A stretch of DNA of 64,000 nt from Aquarana catesbeiana. Its lineage: Eukaryota > Chordata > Amphibia > Anura > Ranidae. Below the pieces are notes generated by a model. That model had not been told where the DNA came from. It saw only the letters and a list, made by a program, of their open reading frames with translations, and ran no database searches. A program made the translations under genes and the position numbers. Below are positions 1-11,603 of the stretch, piece by piece. The DNA is taken from assembly GCF_042186555.1 (NCBI RefSeq), contig NC_133327.1, positions 327,968,300-328,032,299 of the forward strand. Reading direction: 5' to 3'. The number at the start of each line of letters is the position of its first letter. Positions within the stretch are counted from its first letter, which is position 1.

Positions 1-139
1 ACAATATGAAAATTGTTTTTAGAAAACACAACATATCTCAATACTTTACTTTGCGTCACAATAATGAAATGCACCCCAGCTCAACATCCCTTCCTTATTG
101 TAAGCTGTAATCTGCATGCACAAGACAGGACACATGAGA

Positions 140-311
140 GTTGATTTACTAAAACTGGAGAGTGCAAAATCGGGTGCAGCTGTGCATGATAGCCAATTAG
201 CTTCTAACTTCAGCTTGTTCAATTAAGCTTTGACAAAAAAAACCTGCAATCCGATTGGTTTCTATGCAGAACTGCACCCGATTTTGCACTCTCCAGTTTT
301 AGTAAATCAAC
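140..311. mobile_element. Palindromic MITE, copy 1
   Basis: The outer 40 bases (140-179) and the last 40 bases (272-311) are perfect inverted copies of each other, starting GTTGATTTACTAAAACTGG. The spacer holds no coding capacity. A second, diverged copy lies at 1330-1503, so this is a dispersed family and not a chance hairpin. No clear target duplication was seen, so the superfamily is not assigned. Confidence 0.85.
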
Positions 312-890
312 CCTATGGTGACAACTAGTGGTAGAAATATAGTTATTCCTTTGTGTTTCTTTAAAAAATCTTAGTCAGTCTTATTTTCTACAAAAATCTC
401 AAGATTCAAAAAAACTGATCCTCGTTTTATGGAACTGCCAGGACAAAGATGCATTGCTATTGTTCATGTTCACATTTAGCTCAGAGAGAGATCGTTCCTG
501 GGAAGCCTCATCTCCTTCCCAGATAAGAAAAGTATCATCAATGAACCTCTAATAACTAAACTGCTTAATACTATCCACTGAACAATATTTGTGCTCGTCG
601 TCTCTCAGATAATACACTCTACATTTTTTCTGCAAGATCAAACCTGGCTTGTCTATTTGCCACCTATTCATGTGCTCACGCACGGTCCTGACACTATCCA
701 GATTCTACTAAAAATATACTTGAAATCTAAATTTTGAATTGTTTGGAAATAATTGGAGATATGGGGAGGGGGGTCAGAGAAAGCTCGGTGGTAGTTTTGA
801 GGTGTTTTTGTGTACACCGTTATTTCCAGTTTCTTTTACAATAAAAAGAAGCTATAATATTAAACTGTTGTGCAATAGTCAGAGTGACAC
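312..890. other. Unassigned intergenic sequence
   Basis: AT-rich sequence with no recognisable coding frame, RNA gene or repeat end. Nothing further can be supported here. Confidence 0.5.
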
Positions 891-894
891 ACCA

Positions 895-1016
895 CACCAC
901 CGATCGCCACGCTGCATGCCCAGCTTATCCTGCTGGAAGTCATATGACGTCCAGTCAGGATAACGTAACCACTTTGCGCACGTCATTCTGTTATATGGCG
1001 AGCAGGAAGTGGTTAA
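895..1016 (+). mobile_element. 3' end fragment of a TTAA-flanked repeat family
   Basis: The sequence matches the terminal part of the complete family member at 60228-61165: the same order of a CATATGACGTCCAG-like block, CCACTTTGC, CGTCATT, a TATATGGC block, and the terminal AAGTGG followed by TTAA. Only the right end is present. The family duplicates TTAA (see 60228-61165). Confidence 0.7.
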
Positions 1017-1329
1017 ACTGGTCTTTCACCATGGGCATTCGCTAAATGGTCTTCAGCTTGTACCTGTGTTCCTGAGACCCAATCCATTGAACCTGCTTAC
1101 CTGTGTATAACTCAGTTTTCTCCTTGATTTTGCCTTTGCTTTTGAATTAACCTTGTTCATCTGATCTCCCTGACCTCAGCCTGTTTACTGTACTCAAGTA
1201 GGCAAAAATAGTAGATAATCCACATCAGAGTCCCTTCTTTTGAATACTTTTGTCTGAGGTTTAAAAGAAACATTGTACCTGGAAGGAGAAAACTACTGCT
1301 GTGCTCTCTATTTACATAATCCACAGAGC

Positions 1330-1503
1330 TTGATTTATTAAAACCGGAGAGTGCAAAATCTGCACTACAGCTCTGCATAGAAACCAATCAGCTTCCATTT
1401 TTTTCTTTTGTTAAAAGTCTAATTGAACAAGCTGAATTAGAAGCTGATTGGCTACCATGCACAGCTGCACCAAATTTTGCACTCCCCTGTTTTAATAAAT
1501 ATA
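1330..1503. mobile_element. Palindromic MITE, copy 2
   Basis: Same family as 140-311. The left arm TTGATTTATTAAAACCGG is mirrored by the right end, and the shared block GAGTGCAAAAT is found in both arms. It is more diverged than copy 1 and the arms no longer match perfectly. Confidence 0.75.
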
Positions 1504-1673
1504 CCGCTTAGTGTTTTGGGAGCCTTTTGTCATGTATTAAATGTTTACTTGTATAACAAGGATTATTTTGTATATTTAAAGAAAATATACACATCATCAA
1601 TATAAAAACTAAAACAAAATTGATATAATTTAAATTAAGCCCAGCATGTACTGATGAGATCTTCCTTGAGCCC

Positions 1674-1785
1674 TAAGCCCTGGTTCACACTGAGCTGCTG
1701 GAATGAAGCAGTGCGGGTTCAGCTGAACTCACACTGCTTCATTCCCGCAGCTCAGTGTGAACGCACCAATGTCAACCAGGGCTTA
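1674..1785. mobile_element. Short fold-back MITE
   Basis: An inverted repeat of about 34 bases per arm (around 1681-1714 and 1731-1763), beginning CCTGGTTCACACTGAGCTGC, is bounded by TAAGCCCTGG on the left and CCAGGGCTTA on the right. It has no coding content. It looks like a small MITE, with Harbinger-type TAA flanks possible but not proven. Confidence 0.55.
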
Positions 1786-1921
1786 ATCCAAATGCACTGC
1801 CTTTTTAAAACAGTACTAGCTGTGGGAGGTCCATTGTGTGTGTACCAACTATCAGTGATTACTAGGTTGACAGTAGTAAGAATGCCTACTAGAGTGACAT
1901 TTTAAAAACTGCTTTGTTTAA

Positions 1922-2720
1922 CCACTTTAGCCCCGGAAGGATTTACCCCCTTCCTGATATTTTTTGTGATACGACACTGCGTCGCTTTAACTGACAATTG
2001 TGGGGGTTTTTTTGTTTTTTTTTGTTTTTAAGAAACACAATATTTTTTACTTTCTGCTATAATAAATATCCCCCAAAATTTAAAAAAACAAACAAATTTC
2101 TTCATCAGTTTAGGCCGATATGCATTCTTCTACATATTTTTGGTTAAAAAAATTGCAATAAGCGTATATTGATTGCTTTGCACAAAAGTTATAGCGTCTA
2201 CAAAATAGGGGATAGATTTATGGCATTTTTATTATTATTATTTTTTTTTTACTAGTAAAACTAGTAACTAGTCTGCGATTTTTAGCGGGACTGTGACATT
2301 GCGGTGGACAGGTTGGACACTTTTGACACTATTTTGGAACCGTTGACATTTATACAGCGATCAGAGCTAAAAATATCCAATGATTACTGTATAAATGTCA
2401 TTGGCAGGGAAGGGGCTAACACTAGGTACAATCAAGGGGTTAAATGTGTGTTCTAGGGATTATTTCTAACTGTGGGAGTTGGGACTGCCTGGAGGAGGAG
2501 ACCGATCGTTGTTCCTAATCAGTAGGAACAACAGATCTGTCTTTTCTCTCCTGACAGAACGGTCTGTTTACATTTAGGGATCTCCATTCTGTCTTTTTTC
2601 AGGAGCGATCGCGGGTGCCCGGTGGACATCCCGGCTGTCGGGCACGTGCATCAGCTGCTACGTATAGAAGGCGCATGTGCCCTCTATACCCCTTAAAGCG
2701 CCCGCCGTACAGCTATGGAG
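1922..2720 (+). mobile_element. TTAA-flanked repeat family, 5' portion
   Basis: TTAA at 1918-1921 is followed by CCACTTTAGCCCCGGAAG. The body is shared with 15676-17060: the CTTTAACTGACAATTG block, CTATAATAAATATCCCC, and the CATTTATACAGC then GGCAGGGAAGGGG blocks occur in the same order. It is non-coding. The right terminus (AAGTGG plus TTAA) is missing, so this copy is truncated around the repeat at 2735. Confidence 0.7.
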
Positions 2721-2734
2721 ATTTGTGCAGGGGA

Positions 2735-2972
2735 GCATGCTGTGATTGGCTGGGCAATCTTCTGTGACCTGTGATGTGTCCCAGAAGATTGCAGGGAGGG
2801 AGGGGGGAGAGGTGAACTTTCTTCCGGCTCCGTGGAGCCCCAGGAGGAAGTGGGAGCTGGAAGCCCCTAAAAAGAGGGTATCCGCCCCCCCTCAAAAAAA
2901 TGTGGCATGTCAGGGGGTCACCTTCATTTAAAGTGGAAGTGCCATTTTTGGGTGGAACTCCACTTCAAGACT
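2735..2972. repeat. Dispersed repeat ending in GTGGAACTCCACTT
   Basis: This block (AAGATTGC, GGGAGGAAG, AAGTGGGAG, AAAAAGAG, TTTTTGGGTGGAACTCCACTT) recurs in the same order at 52443-52866, 52889-53215 and 54245-54665. It is non-coding. The superfamily is unknown to me. Confidence 0.65.
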
Positions 2973-3797
2973 TCTTTTCAAGTGACAGAACGTTTTTTTT
3001 TTATGTCAGCACAAAACCATGACCATACTTTTAAAGTATGCATTCTGTAGACTACTTTTATGATGCCTTTGTTATGACCACAGAATTTTGTGACTACTCA
3101 CCACTCCCATTAAAATTCTAAATCACAAAATAAGGCAGAGAGGCATACCGCTGGCTCATTAGAGCATATAAACACACAAGATGGTATGAGTGGAAAAATC
3201 TCTTTTCTAGTGTAACAATTAGAGACAAAATGTACAAGCATAAACAATGTGACCCATAATTTTGAAGTGAAACCATAAAGTTAATGAGTTAACCCTTACA
3301 GTCACACATACAAAGGGTCCAAAATACAACCCATTATTATACAATAGAGAACTATATCCACAGTGTTTACCATAATAAAACTGAAAGCAGAGTCACATCT
3401 TTTAATCTTCTAGTCTCTCTTGTACAATTTACACAGGTCAGATTTCAGATATCCCCTAATTGTCCCTAGGTTTAAAGCAGTGTGGCCTTTACATATCTGA
3501 AACCAACTAAAACTTTAGTAATGCTAACACCTTTCAATTTTCATAAAGGACAGTGGTCCCAAAACAGCAGCCCACAGACTGATTTTGCTTCACTTTAACT
3601 GGCAGTGTTCCTTTCACTGACCCTAACAATGGAGTACTATTCCTCCCACTTACACCAATGATGGAGCACCATACCTCTACTGACCCTGTGGAATTTTCTA
3701 CTCCAACTTACCACAAAGCCTGGGCATAGTTACCCCCATTGACACTGATGTCAGGACATTTTTTATTTTCACTGGCCACCTTCCAACCCCCTTTAAT
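2973..3797. other. Unassigned intergenic sequence
   Basis: AT-rich sequence without recognisable genes or repeat ends. It ends where the L2 3' tail begins. Confidence 0.45.
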
Positions 3798-4007
3798 TAT
3801 TATTATTATTCAGGATTTATATAGCGCCAACAGTTTGCGCAGATCTTTATAACATGGAGGCAGACAGTATAGTTTCAATACAATTCAATACAGGAGGGAT
3901 CAAAGGGCCCTGCTCATTAGAGCTTACAATCTAGATGGGAGGGTCAAGTGGAACAAAAGGTAATAGCTATGGGGGATGATCAGATGGAAAAAATTAAAAT
4001 ACAGTTG

Positions 4008-5423
4008 TTAGGTGTGGGTAGGATAGGCCTCTCTGAAGAGGAGGGTTTTCAGGGATCGTCTAAAAGCTAATAGAGTAGGAGATAATCGGACAGATTGGGG
4101 TAAGGAGTTCCATAGGATTGGAGAGGCTCTGGAAAAGTCCTGGAGGCGAGCATGGGAGGAGGTGATGAGGGAGCTAGAGAGCAGGAGGTCTTGAGATGAA
4201 CAAAGAGAACGATTAGGTTGGTATTTTGAAACTAGGTCAGTGATGCAGCTGGGGGCAGAGTTGTACAGGGCTTTGTAAGAAGTTGTTAGTATTTTAAATT
4301 GAATTTGTTGGTTGACCGGAAGCCAGTAGAGGGACTGACAGAGAGGAGTAGCAGACACAGAGCGGTTGCTAAGGTGGATGACTCTAGCAGCAGCATTCAT
4401 GATGGATTGAAGGGGGGATAGACTATGTAGAGGTAAGCCAATGAGGCAGGAGTTGCAGTAGTCAAGGCGAGAGATGACCAGGGAGTGAATTAAGAGCTTA
4501 GTTGGGTCATTAGTTAGAAAGGGGCGTATTTTGGAGATTTTGTGGCGGTTGAGGCTGCAAGATTTGGACAGTGATTGTATGTGGGGCTTAAAGGAGAGTT
4601 CAGAGTTCAGGACTACACCTAGGACTTTGGCATGCGGGGATGGGCTTATAGTTGTGCCATTGATTTTGACAGAGAGATCAGGGGAAGAGGCACATGGGGG
4701 AGGAAAAATGATGTTTGGTTTTGGATAGATTAAGTTTGAGGAAGTAATGTGACATCCAGACTGATCTATCTGATAGTAAATTAGTGATACGTGAGGAGAC
4801 TGAAGGAGTGAGCTGAGGGGTAGAGAAATAGATTTGGGTGTCGTCAGCGTAGAGGTGGTATTGGAAGTCATGGGAGGCTATCAGCTGACCCAGGGAGGAG
4901 GTGTAGATTGAAAATAGTAGAGGTCCAAGAACAGAACATTGGGGGACACCAACAGAGAAAGGAAGAGAAGAGGAGAAAGTAGAATTGTAAGTAACGCTAA
5001 AGGTTGGATAAGTAGGAAGAGAACCAGCAGAGTACAATCATGGAGACCAAAAGCATGGAGTTTTTTGAGGAGGAGGGGTGGTCAACCATATCAAAGGCAG
5101 CAAAGAGGTCCAGAAGTAGGAGTACAGAATAGTGTCCATTGGTTTTGGCCGTTAGTAGATCGTTTGTTAGTTTTAGGGGAGCAGTTTCTGTGGAGTGTTG
5201 AGGACGGGGGAGCAAGGAGATGCTCCAGTGAGGGCTTTTTAAGTATGGGTCTGACAAGTGCATGTTTTAGAGAGTTGGGGAAGATGCCAGAAGAGAGGGA
5301 GAGATTGAAGATGTGGGTTAAATAGAGAGTGTAGACTAGAGCCAGAGGGTGAACATAGCATTTGCGAGGGAACAGGATCCAGAAGGCAGGTGGTAAGATG
5401 GCTGTTAGCAAGTAGTTTAGCAA
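4008..5423 (-). pseudogene. L2 ORF2 remnant: reverse transcriptase and C-terminal domain
   Basis: Three overlapping minus-strand frames carry one decayed protein. The RT catalytic block at about 4830-4970 reads GVPQCSVLGPLLFSIYT, then HLYADDTQIYF; the catalytic YADD is kept, while the usual PQGS has become PQCS. The downstream frame (4008-4871) has the L2 C-terminal signature LDYCNSCLIGLP, NAAARVIHL, LYWLPVNQQIQFKIL and SYKALYNSAPS. Upstream (5091-5423) the N-terminal RT region is broken by several stops. The enzyme would copy its own RNA at a nicked target site. Frame breaks make it non-functional. Placing it in L2 rather than CR1 or Crack rests on motif recall. Confidence 0.82.
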
Positions 5424-5869
5424 CCTCGTCTATAGTAGCTATCCTTAGAGAAACTGGGGAGAAGAGACGAATGCCGTGCGCCTCAAATGAGGGGAGTGAC
5501 AGAGAGGGATGTGGGTGAAATACCTGAAAGGTGCTATGTGGGGCTAAAAGGATTCCAACACCCCCTCCTTTTCATCCACTGGGTATGGGGGAGTAAGTCC
5601 AAAGAATAGCACCGTGGTATAGGGCAGCAGAAGACGCGGTGTCGGATTCATGAAGCCAGGTTTCGTAATGGCGAGTAGATTAAATGAGTTAGCAATAAAG
5701 AGATCATGGAGAGTGGTGAGTTTGTTACAGACAGAGTGGGCATTCCAAAAGGCACAAGAGAAAGGGAGTCTGGTCGTGGGAAGAAGAGAAATAGGAACTA
5801 GATTGTGTGCATTGAGGCTGCAGCCAGGGGTGTAGGGTAATGGGTGCGTTGAGTACAGTTAAATGAGGG

Positions 5870-5912
5870 AGGCCCAGGGTTTGGGGATACATCACCAGAG
5901 GTTAGGAGAAGC
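5870..5912 (-). other. 2A-like ribosome-skipping motif in the L2 N-terminal region
   Basis: The minus-strand translation reads LLLLLTSGDVSPNPGP, with the final P codon at 5870-5872 and the key D at 5891-5893. It matches the 2A consensus D-[V/I]-x-x-N-P-G-P, preceded by a leucine-rich stretch. 2A-like sequences are known at the N-terminus of several APE-type LINE clades, where they split or route the protein. The Glu usual between Val and the next residue is Ser here, so skipping efficiency is uncertain. The motif lies upstream of the endonuclease remnant, the expected position. Confidence 0.7.
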
Positions 5913-5960
5913 AGAAGGGTGAGGGAGGTAATGTGGGAGTGTGATTTATATGAAGGGACA

Positions 5961-6944
5961 CTATGTAAAAAAAATGTAGCACTAAAACAAATAATGCAGT
6001 GATAAGTATATAGACAAATGGTGAATGATGTAATAATCATTAAATAAAAAATGAATTATAAAGTCCAACATCGTGAAATAAATGAATATGTGGAAAGGAA
6101 AATATTTAGGTGAGTCCCACAACACAAATCCAATCCTGTAAAGAAAAATACAGAAGTCCACAACAGTGAAGTGATGATCTTTCAACGTGAAGGTATAATC
6201 ACAAGGTGAATCCTTACAATAGATAAGATTGAGCACTCTTACCAGAACGGATGGACCCGGATGTCAGCGACACCGAATCATATAAGCCTGGATTTCAAGA
6301 TGAATGGATCTCCCGAATCGATACAAGGGCCCAGGGTCTCCGATGGTATCACCACTTGGTTCCAACAACCTTGTAAGTACCAACCAAACTAGAGGGGCAG
6401 CTATCCAGTACAAACACCACGGCAACTCTCATCCACACAAAATAACAAAATATGTAGAAAAAAGGAGTGGAAGGGCTCCAATAGTGCAGATCAAAAAGGT
6501 AGGTTTATTGAAAAACCTTGCCCCTTCAGTGTCGCAGACATCCGGGTCCATCCGTTCCGGTAAGAGTGCTCAATCTTATCTATTGTAAGGATTCACCTTG
6601 TGATTATACCTTCACGTTGGAAGATCATCACTTCACTGTTGTGGACTTTTGCATTTTTCTTTACAGGATTGCATTTGTGTTGTGGGACTCGCCTAAATAT
6701 TTTCCTTTCCACATATTAATTTATTTCATGATGTTGGACTTTATCATTCATTTTTCATTTAATGATTATTACATCGTTCACCTTTTGTGTATACACTTAT
6801 CACTGCGTTATTTGTTTTAGCGCTACATTTTTTTTACACTTTCGGATTTGAATATTTGTCACATTCCTGTGTAGCAGCTGGTTTATTTTAGCTTAATTCA
6901 CGCTTTATCAGCGCAGTATTATTTTACTTCCATATGAAGGGACA
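5961..6944. mobile_element. Fold-back insertion with 13-bp direct repeats inside the L2
   Basis: Arms of about 310 bp (roughly 5965-6275 and 6528-6842) are inverted copies. The right arm runs on into an extra 90-bp tail. The direct repeat ATATGAAGGGACA occurs at 5948-5960 and 6932-6944, and removing the insertion restores the L2 reading HVPSYKSHSHI through the junction. A 13-bp duplication is longer than the 2-8 bp typical of cut-and-paste transposons and resembles target-primed retroposition. The arms carry no recognisable protein. Confidence 0.75.
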
Positions 6945-7330
6945 TGCCCCATTGTCATGGGGTTTCTTTTGTGCATGTGGATTTAGAATTAGCAGGAGTT
7001 GGTGAGTGCAGTAATAAGGATAGGACAGAAGTGAGGGTGACATATATAAGGTGTGGGGTGGAAAAGGGGTGTGAAGGAGAGTTAAATTAAGGATAGAGGC
7101 CCCAGCTGTCAGGAGTGGTAGACAGTGCATCTTAAAAGTGGGAGAAAGAGCTGAAGGTGTAAACAAGGTCACCTGTAGTCTGTGTGGTAGTTTTCCAAAG
7201 CTTTTTCGCTTTGTGCATTCGCTGAAGTGCAGAGTCAGAAGTACTCCCACTTATAGAATTACCCCCACTTTGAGAAAGAACTCCATCTGCAAACGTGCCA
7301 CCCCTAGGTAAACGTGCCTTTCCCAAGTTA
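6945..7330 (-). mobile_element. L2-clade LINE, 5' part
   Basis: Continuation of the L2 at 3798-5960, proven by the reading frame NPMTMGHVPSY that runs across the removed fold-back insertion. No clear ORF1 domain is visible; short minus-strand frames here (6924-7326) have no recognisable motif. The 5' limit near 7330 is approximate. Confidence 0.6.
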
Positions 7331-8224
7331 TATACTGCTAGGGATGGGGTGGGTGCTTCAATTACTAATCAGGGAGTTAATGAAAGATGGCTGGCTAGGA
7401 AAAAATCTCACTTCAGAAACAGACTTATAAGGGGACAGCTAATAAAGATAAGAAAAGGCCATAATTTAAGGTAATGTATAGGGAAGAAACAAAAACAATA
7501 GCAAAGCAATGTGGACAGTCTACAGATGGTTAAGCAAAGGAGGATACCAGAGTTAAGAAACATATGAAAACAGTTTGCAATGTTGCCATTATGGCTGGAG
7601 TTGCAGCAGTAAGAGCATACTAGAGTTAAGAAACATAGCAAAACAGTTTGCAATGTTGCTATATCTAAAGGACAGTATATTGCCCATTTGTCTTGAAAGT
7701 TTGAGGACCCCTGCTGTAGGAAGTGCACTTACCAAACAGAAGGTTAGGTCAGCATGAGATTATAGAGTGGTTTTTCACAATCCAAGCACAAGGCATCTCT
7801 TTCTTCAACAGCACTGATCTCCCAGTAACTGACAATAACGACAATGCTGCATTGTTTAAAGGAGAAGTATGGCCAAAGTTTTTTTAGCCATACTTCTTCT
7901 AAAGCCCGCTGTTGACTGACATCACTGAGCCTGTCCAGTCTCTGGATCGATCCCAACCTTACAGTCGGGATCCTCGCAGATGCCGGGACCGGCAGCTTGC
8001 TCAGCCTCTCAGTGAGCTGCTGAAAGCCTGAGCCAGCCACTCCTACCCTCTTCACAGTCCAGTGCTCCCAGTGAGTGCTGAAGAGGCAGAGCAGAAAGCA
8101 TGTGACTGACAGAAAAGTGCTCTACTGTTTCATTTGTAGCGCACCACCTAAGGAGCCACAAGTAGAAAAGAATCTCCCACCCTGCACAGCCAAGCACACT
8201 GCATCTTCACAGCACGCTTGAGTC
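7331..8224. other. Unassigned sequence
   Basis: A stretch repeats itself loosely around 7558-7660 (GCAATGTTGC and AGAGTTAAGAAACATA blocks occur twice about 85 bp apart), suggesting a small tandem duplication. Otherwise nothing was recognised. Confidence 0.4.
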
Positions 8225-9265
8225 AGAAGAACAGTCCAGTTTGTTTTTATATTTTATTGAGGGGAAAAACCTTGGATAGGGATATAATGGGATGCCCACT
8301 TGATCAAAGCTCTTAAGTTTCTTAAGGGGCACAACTATATACAGTCCGTATATACACTCCTCCTCTGCCTCCTGCACACAACTCGATTGCAGAACTACAA
8401 CTCCCAGGACCAGTGGACACTGTTTAGATGATCTGCCAAAGGCTAGGTCAGTAAAGGATCAAATGCCCCTTACGGGCCCCTTTTTTGTGTAGCAAACTCC
8501 TAGTGCACAGCTGTCCTCCTGCTGTGGCTACTGATTCCAGCACCCCCTCTTCAGGCACTGCCAGCCCACCTGGCTGCAGCTGCCCCTTTCTCTAGCCCTC
8601 CTGGCTAAGACTCCACAATCCCCCCTAGACTGACTTTGCATCCATCCCAGACTGCTCTCTCTCTGTACTCTCAAGCATGCCTCTCAGTCCTCTCTGACTG
8701 TATCACTCACCAGCCCTCCTGGCTGTCTTCCTCCATGGAGATTTGCCCAGCAGTGTTCTCCTGCTGTCCTTTTCTTGCTCCAATGCCTCCAGTCAGGACA
8801 TCTCTGTGTGTCATGAAGAAGGTCTCTTCCCACCCAAGCCGAGGCATGAGGTCAGCCTTCCAAACTAGGGGGCTACCCTCAATGGCCACCGAAGGCCTAA
8901 CACTCTATCGCCAGCTTCCACCCAAACTCCATTGCCCCAGCTGGGCTGACCCTGAGTATTTGAGGGGGCCTGCCCCCTGTCAAACCATCTGTTGAGGATT
9001 GGTCAGGGCCCTCAGAATACTCTAGGCAGCTCCTCTTCACCTCCACACCCATTCTTGTGGAAGTTTCCAGCAAGTTCCAGAAGTAGGAGAAGGTCTCAGA
9101 GATGCTGCCTGTGAGTCATCCATCCCTTCCTGAGTCACTCAAACCCTGGCCCAGAAAAACACAGGCTTGGCTGCCAGTCAAGCCAAACGATTTACCTACT
9201 GTAACAAAAACTCTACTCTAGCACACTAGAGGGTGATACACATTTTAACCCTTTTATTGAATAAA
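8225..9265 (-). repeat. Unrecognised dispersed repeat, possibly an LTR remnant
   Basis: A pyrimidine-rich kilobase differs in composition from its AT-rich neighbours. On the minus strand it ends near a CAATAAAAT polyadenylation-like signal (8240-8250), as a minus-strand LTR would. No TG...CA boundary or target duplication was found, and the open frame at 8636-8995 has no known domain. The identification is weak. Confidence 0.25.
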
Positions 9266-10456
9266 CATTGCTAAACTATTGGTGGCTTGGCTCCTCTCTC
9301 TCCCCCTTCTCTCTTGCTGTGCGGGAAATCGCATCACATGCGATTCTTTGCAGTGCGATTTGAGACCATTTATTTTGTATGGGCTCAAATCACACCCTAA
9401 ATGTATCGGCTTTAGGTATCGGAGCATTTGCACGAGTACAGGTGCTCATGCAAATACTTAATATCGGCACCGATACTTGGGTTTTAATGGCTAAGGCAGA
9501 CTAAAATCATCAGTGATGTTGTAAATCAATTAGTCAGAAGACTGCCAAAGCCAAGATTCCAATATTAGTACATTCAGTTCCATGTGTCAAAATCACTTTA
9601 AAAAACATTATCTTTGTTACCGTTACATTTCATGACCAACAATAATAATAACAGGTTTTAGAAAAAAAATGTATTTTAGCCAACTCTATGCAAAAGGTGT
9701 TCATGTGTTCCTGTGGGTGAGGGGGTGGATTGGCACTATAAACAGTAAAATGCCACCTTTTTATTCCCCTTCCAATTTTTTAATTTCAAATGTTTTAATT
9801 CAACAGTTAACCAAAGCCACCAGGGTGAAAACTAGACAAGAAATAAACTCTTGGCACCAATAAAAGATTTGTAAACAAAATCAGCAGGTTATTTTAAAGC
9901 CATATCTCACACTTTCTTCTAGTAAACTGAATAAAATCAGCTCCCTCTCATCCAGTTTATTTTACAGCTAAAAACAGAGCCGTATTGAATGGAATCCAGT
10001 AATTTTATAGGTAAAAATTGTAGTCATTAAGCTTTGAAGAATTTTCCAACATTAATTATAAAGTCTCTGAGTCTGGATAACATATTGTTAACAGTTTTTG
10101 TGCATGTGCTAATGGCAACATGGATGATTTCCAATGTTTTATTGAGGAAACAGCAATTAAAATGTTGAAGGCTGCAATGTGCATGAGAACTCACAATGAT
10201 CTTTAAAATGTGTTTAACCAACTGAGGGGCACATTTATCAAATGAGTGGAATTTTCCCCTATTGACTGTGATCCAGTTCACATATTGCCATTAAAATGCA
10301 GTAGTGATGCTGATCTGTAAGAATATAGAGACCAATGTAATACGTTTCATAAAAGAAGGAGAAATGTATGACAGACATAGGCCAGAGAAGTAGGGAAGAT
10401 CATTTTTCTGAATGTGCCTTTTTCTCAACTTTTTAGGGGGATTCATTTTACCCACT
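9266..10456. other. Unassigned intergenic sequence
   Basis: Nothing recognised except low-complexity AT-rich tracts. Confidence 0.4.
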
Positions 10457-10760
10457 GGGCAACACAGTGGCTTAGAGGTTAGCACTCCTGCCTTAAAGCA
10501 CTGAGATTCTCAGTTCAAACCTGGGCCACGGCACTACCTGCATGGAGTTTGCATGTTCTTCCTCTGCTTGCATGGGTTTCCTCCAAAGATGTGTTGGTAG
10601 GTTAATTGGCTCCTGTCTAAATTTGCCGCAGTGCATGTACTGTATATATGTGAGATAGGATCATTCGATTATAAGCTTCTTGAGGGAAGGAACTGATGTG
10701 AATGTAAAGTGCTGCAATATGTTGCTGGTACTATACGAATGTCTGTAATAAATTAATTTA
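10457..10760 (+). mobile_element. tRNA-derived SINE-like element
   Basis: The head resembles a Pol III promoter: an A-box-like TGGCTTAGAGGTTAGCA followed by a B-box-like GTTCAAACC about 40 bases later. The body has GCATGGAGTTTGCATGTTC and GGTAGGTTAATTGGCTCC, and the tail has TAAAGTGCTG then AATAAATTAA. The layout matches a widespread vertebrate SINE type. The Pol III boxes have decayed. Confidence 0.65.
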
Positions 10761-11599
10761 AGTCCAGTGTATACAGAAGATCAGTCAGTGCTATGGGAAT
10801 GACAGTTCTGTGTCTTCTTAACCAAGAGTTGGATTGCAATATTAGTTTTTTTCTATTTTGGATGACTCCAGTGCTTTTTATGAAATTCAGCGTTTACAGA
10901 TGTCACCTAAACTTGAGCACTACAGCACCATTAGTACCAGTTCTTCCTAATTGACTATAAATGTTTTTAAAACAATCCATTATGCTGTTAAAACGAAATA
11001 TGCTAAATATGCTCAATTTCACCAGCATATAAGTAATCCTCTATTAACAAAAATAACATCACTTGGGGTTGCTTTACTACAGGGAATTACTCTGTTTACT
11101 TTGCAAGTGAAGTTAAACTCTGCAAGGGAATTCTCCCTAGAGCTTAGTGAATGTGATGAAATTTCACTTTGGGTGAAGTTATTCAGCGGAACCTCATTCA
11201 CCAAGCCCAGGGAAAATTCCCTTTTTAGAGCGCAACTTCCCTTTCAAAGTGAACTGATGTACAGAAATGCACCGGACCCCATGCTGTGAACCGCGGCCAC
11301 ACATATGTGAACCCGGCCTAAAGGTTGAAGTGTATTAGAAGCCTGTCAGTTACTTTGCATTCTGTGTCCCACTGGGGAGATTTATCTTAATTTTCTAGTT
11401 TGTAGAAACAACAGAATGTAAAAGGAAACCTTTGCAAACTGAGGGAAATCCTCACTTGATCATGTGTCACTTGTACATGGGTGCCATTGGTAGAATATCT
11501 CTTTATTGCTGTTCTGGTGACATCTAACATTTTGGATTTGCTCTCACTTTTAGCCTTGGTAACAGTTACACAGTCACAAAATCTGGTTGAAATAAGATA
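10761..11599. other. Unassigned intergenic sequence
   Basis: No recognisable genes or element ends. Confidence 0.4.
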
Positions 11600-11603
11600 C
11601 ATG

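Larger units (their letters stand above)
3798..5960 (-). mobile_element. L2-clade LINE, 3' part
   Basis: A minus-strand non-LTR retrotransposon. On the plus strand it begins with a TTATTATTATT tail next to GGATTTATATAGCGCC, the L2-type 3' end also found at 16259-16703 (minus) and 40455-40838 (plus). Going inward on the minus strand come the C-terminal domain, the RT with YADD, a shortened endonuclease remnant (about 5460-5790) and a 2A-like motif. It continues at 6945-7330 after a fold-back insertion. About 2.1 kb remain between the tail and the 2A-like motif, less than an intact endonuclease plus RT needs, so interior sequence has been lost. Confidence 0.85.

Noticed and set aside
4531..5325. 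Plus-strand frames opposite the L2
   Set aside because: Shadow frames of the minus-strand reverse transcriptase.
8636..8995. A 119-codon plus-strand gene
   Set aside because: No recognisable domain, no splice context, and a composition typical of the surrounding unidentified repeat.
10457..10760. A functional tRNA gene
   Set aside because: Only A- and B-box-like motifs are present, no cloverleaf; it fits a tRNA-derived SINE.
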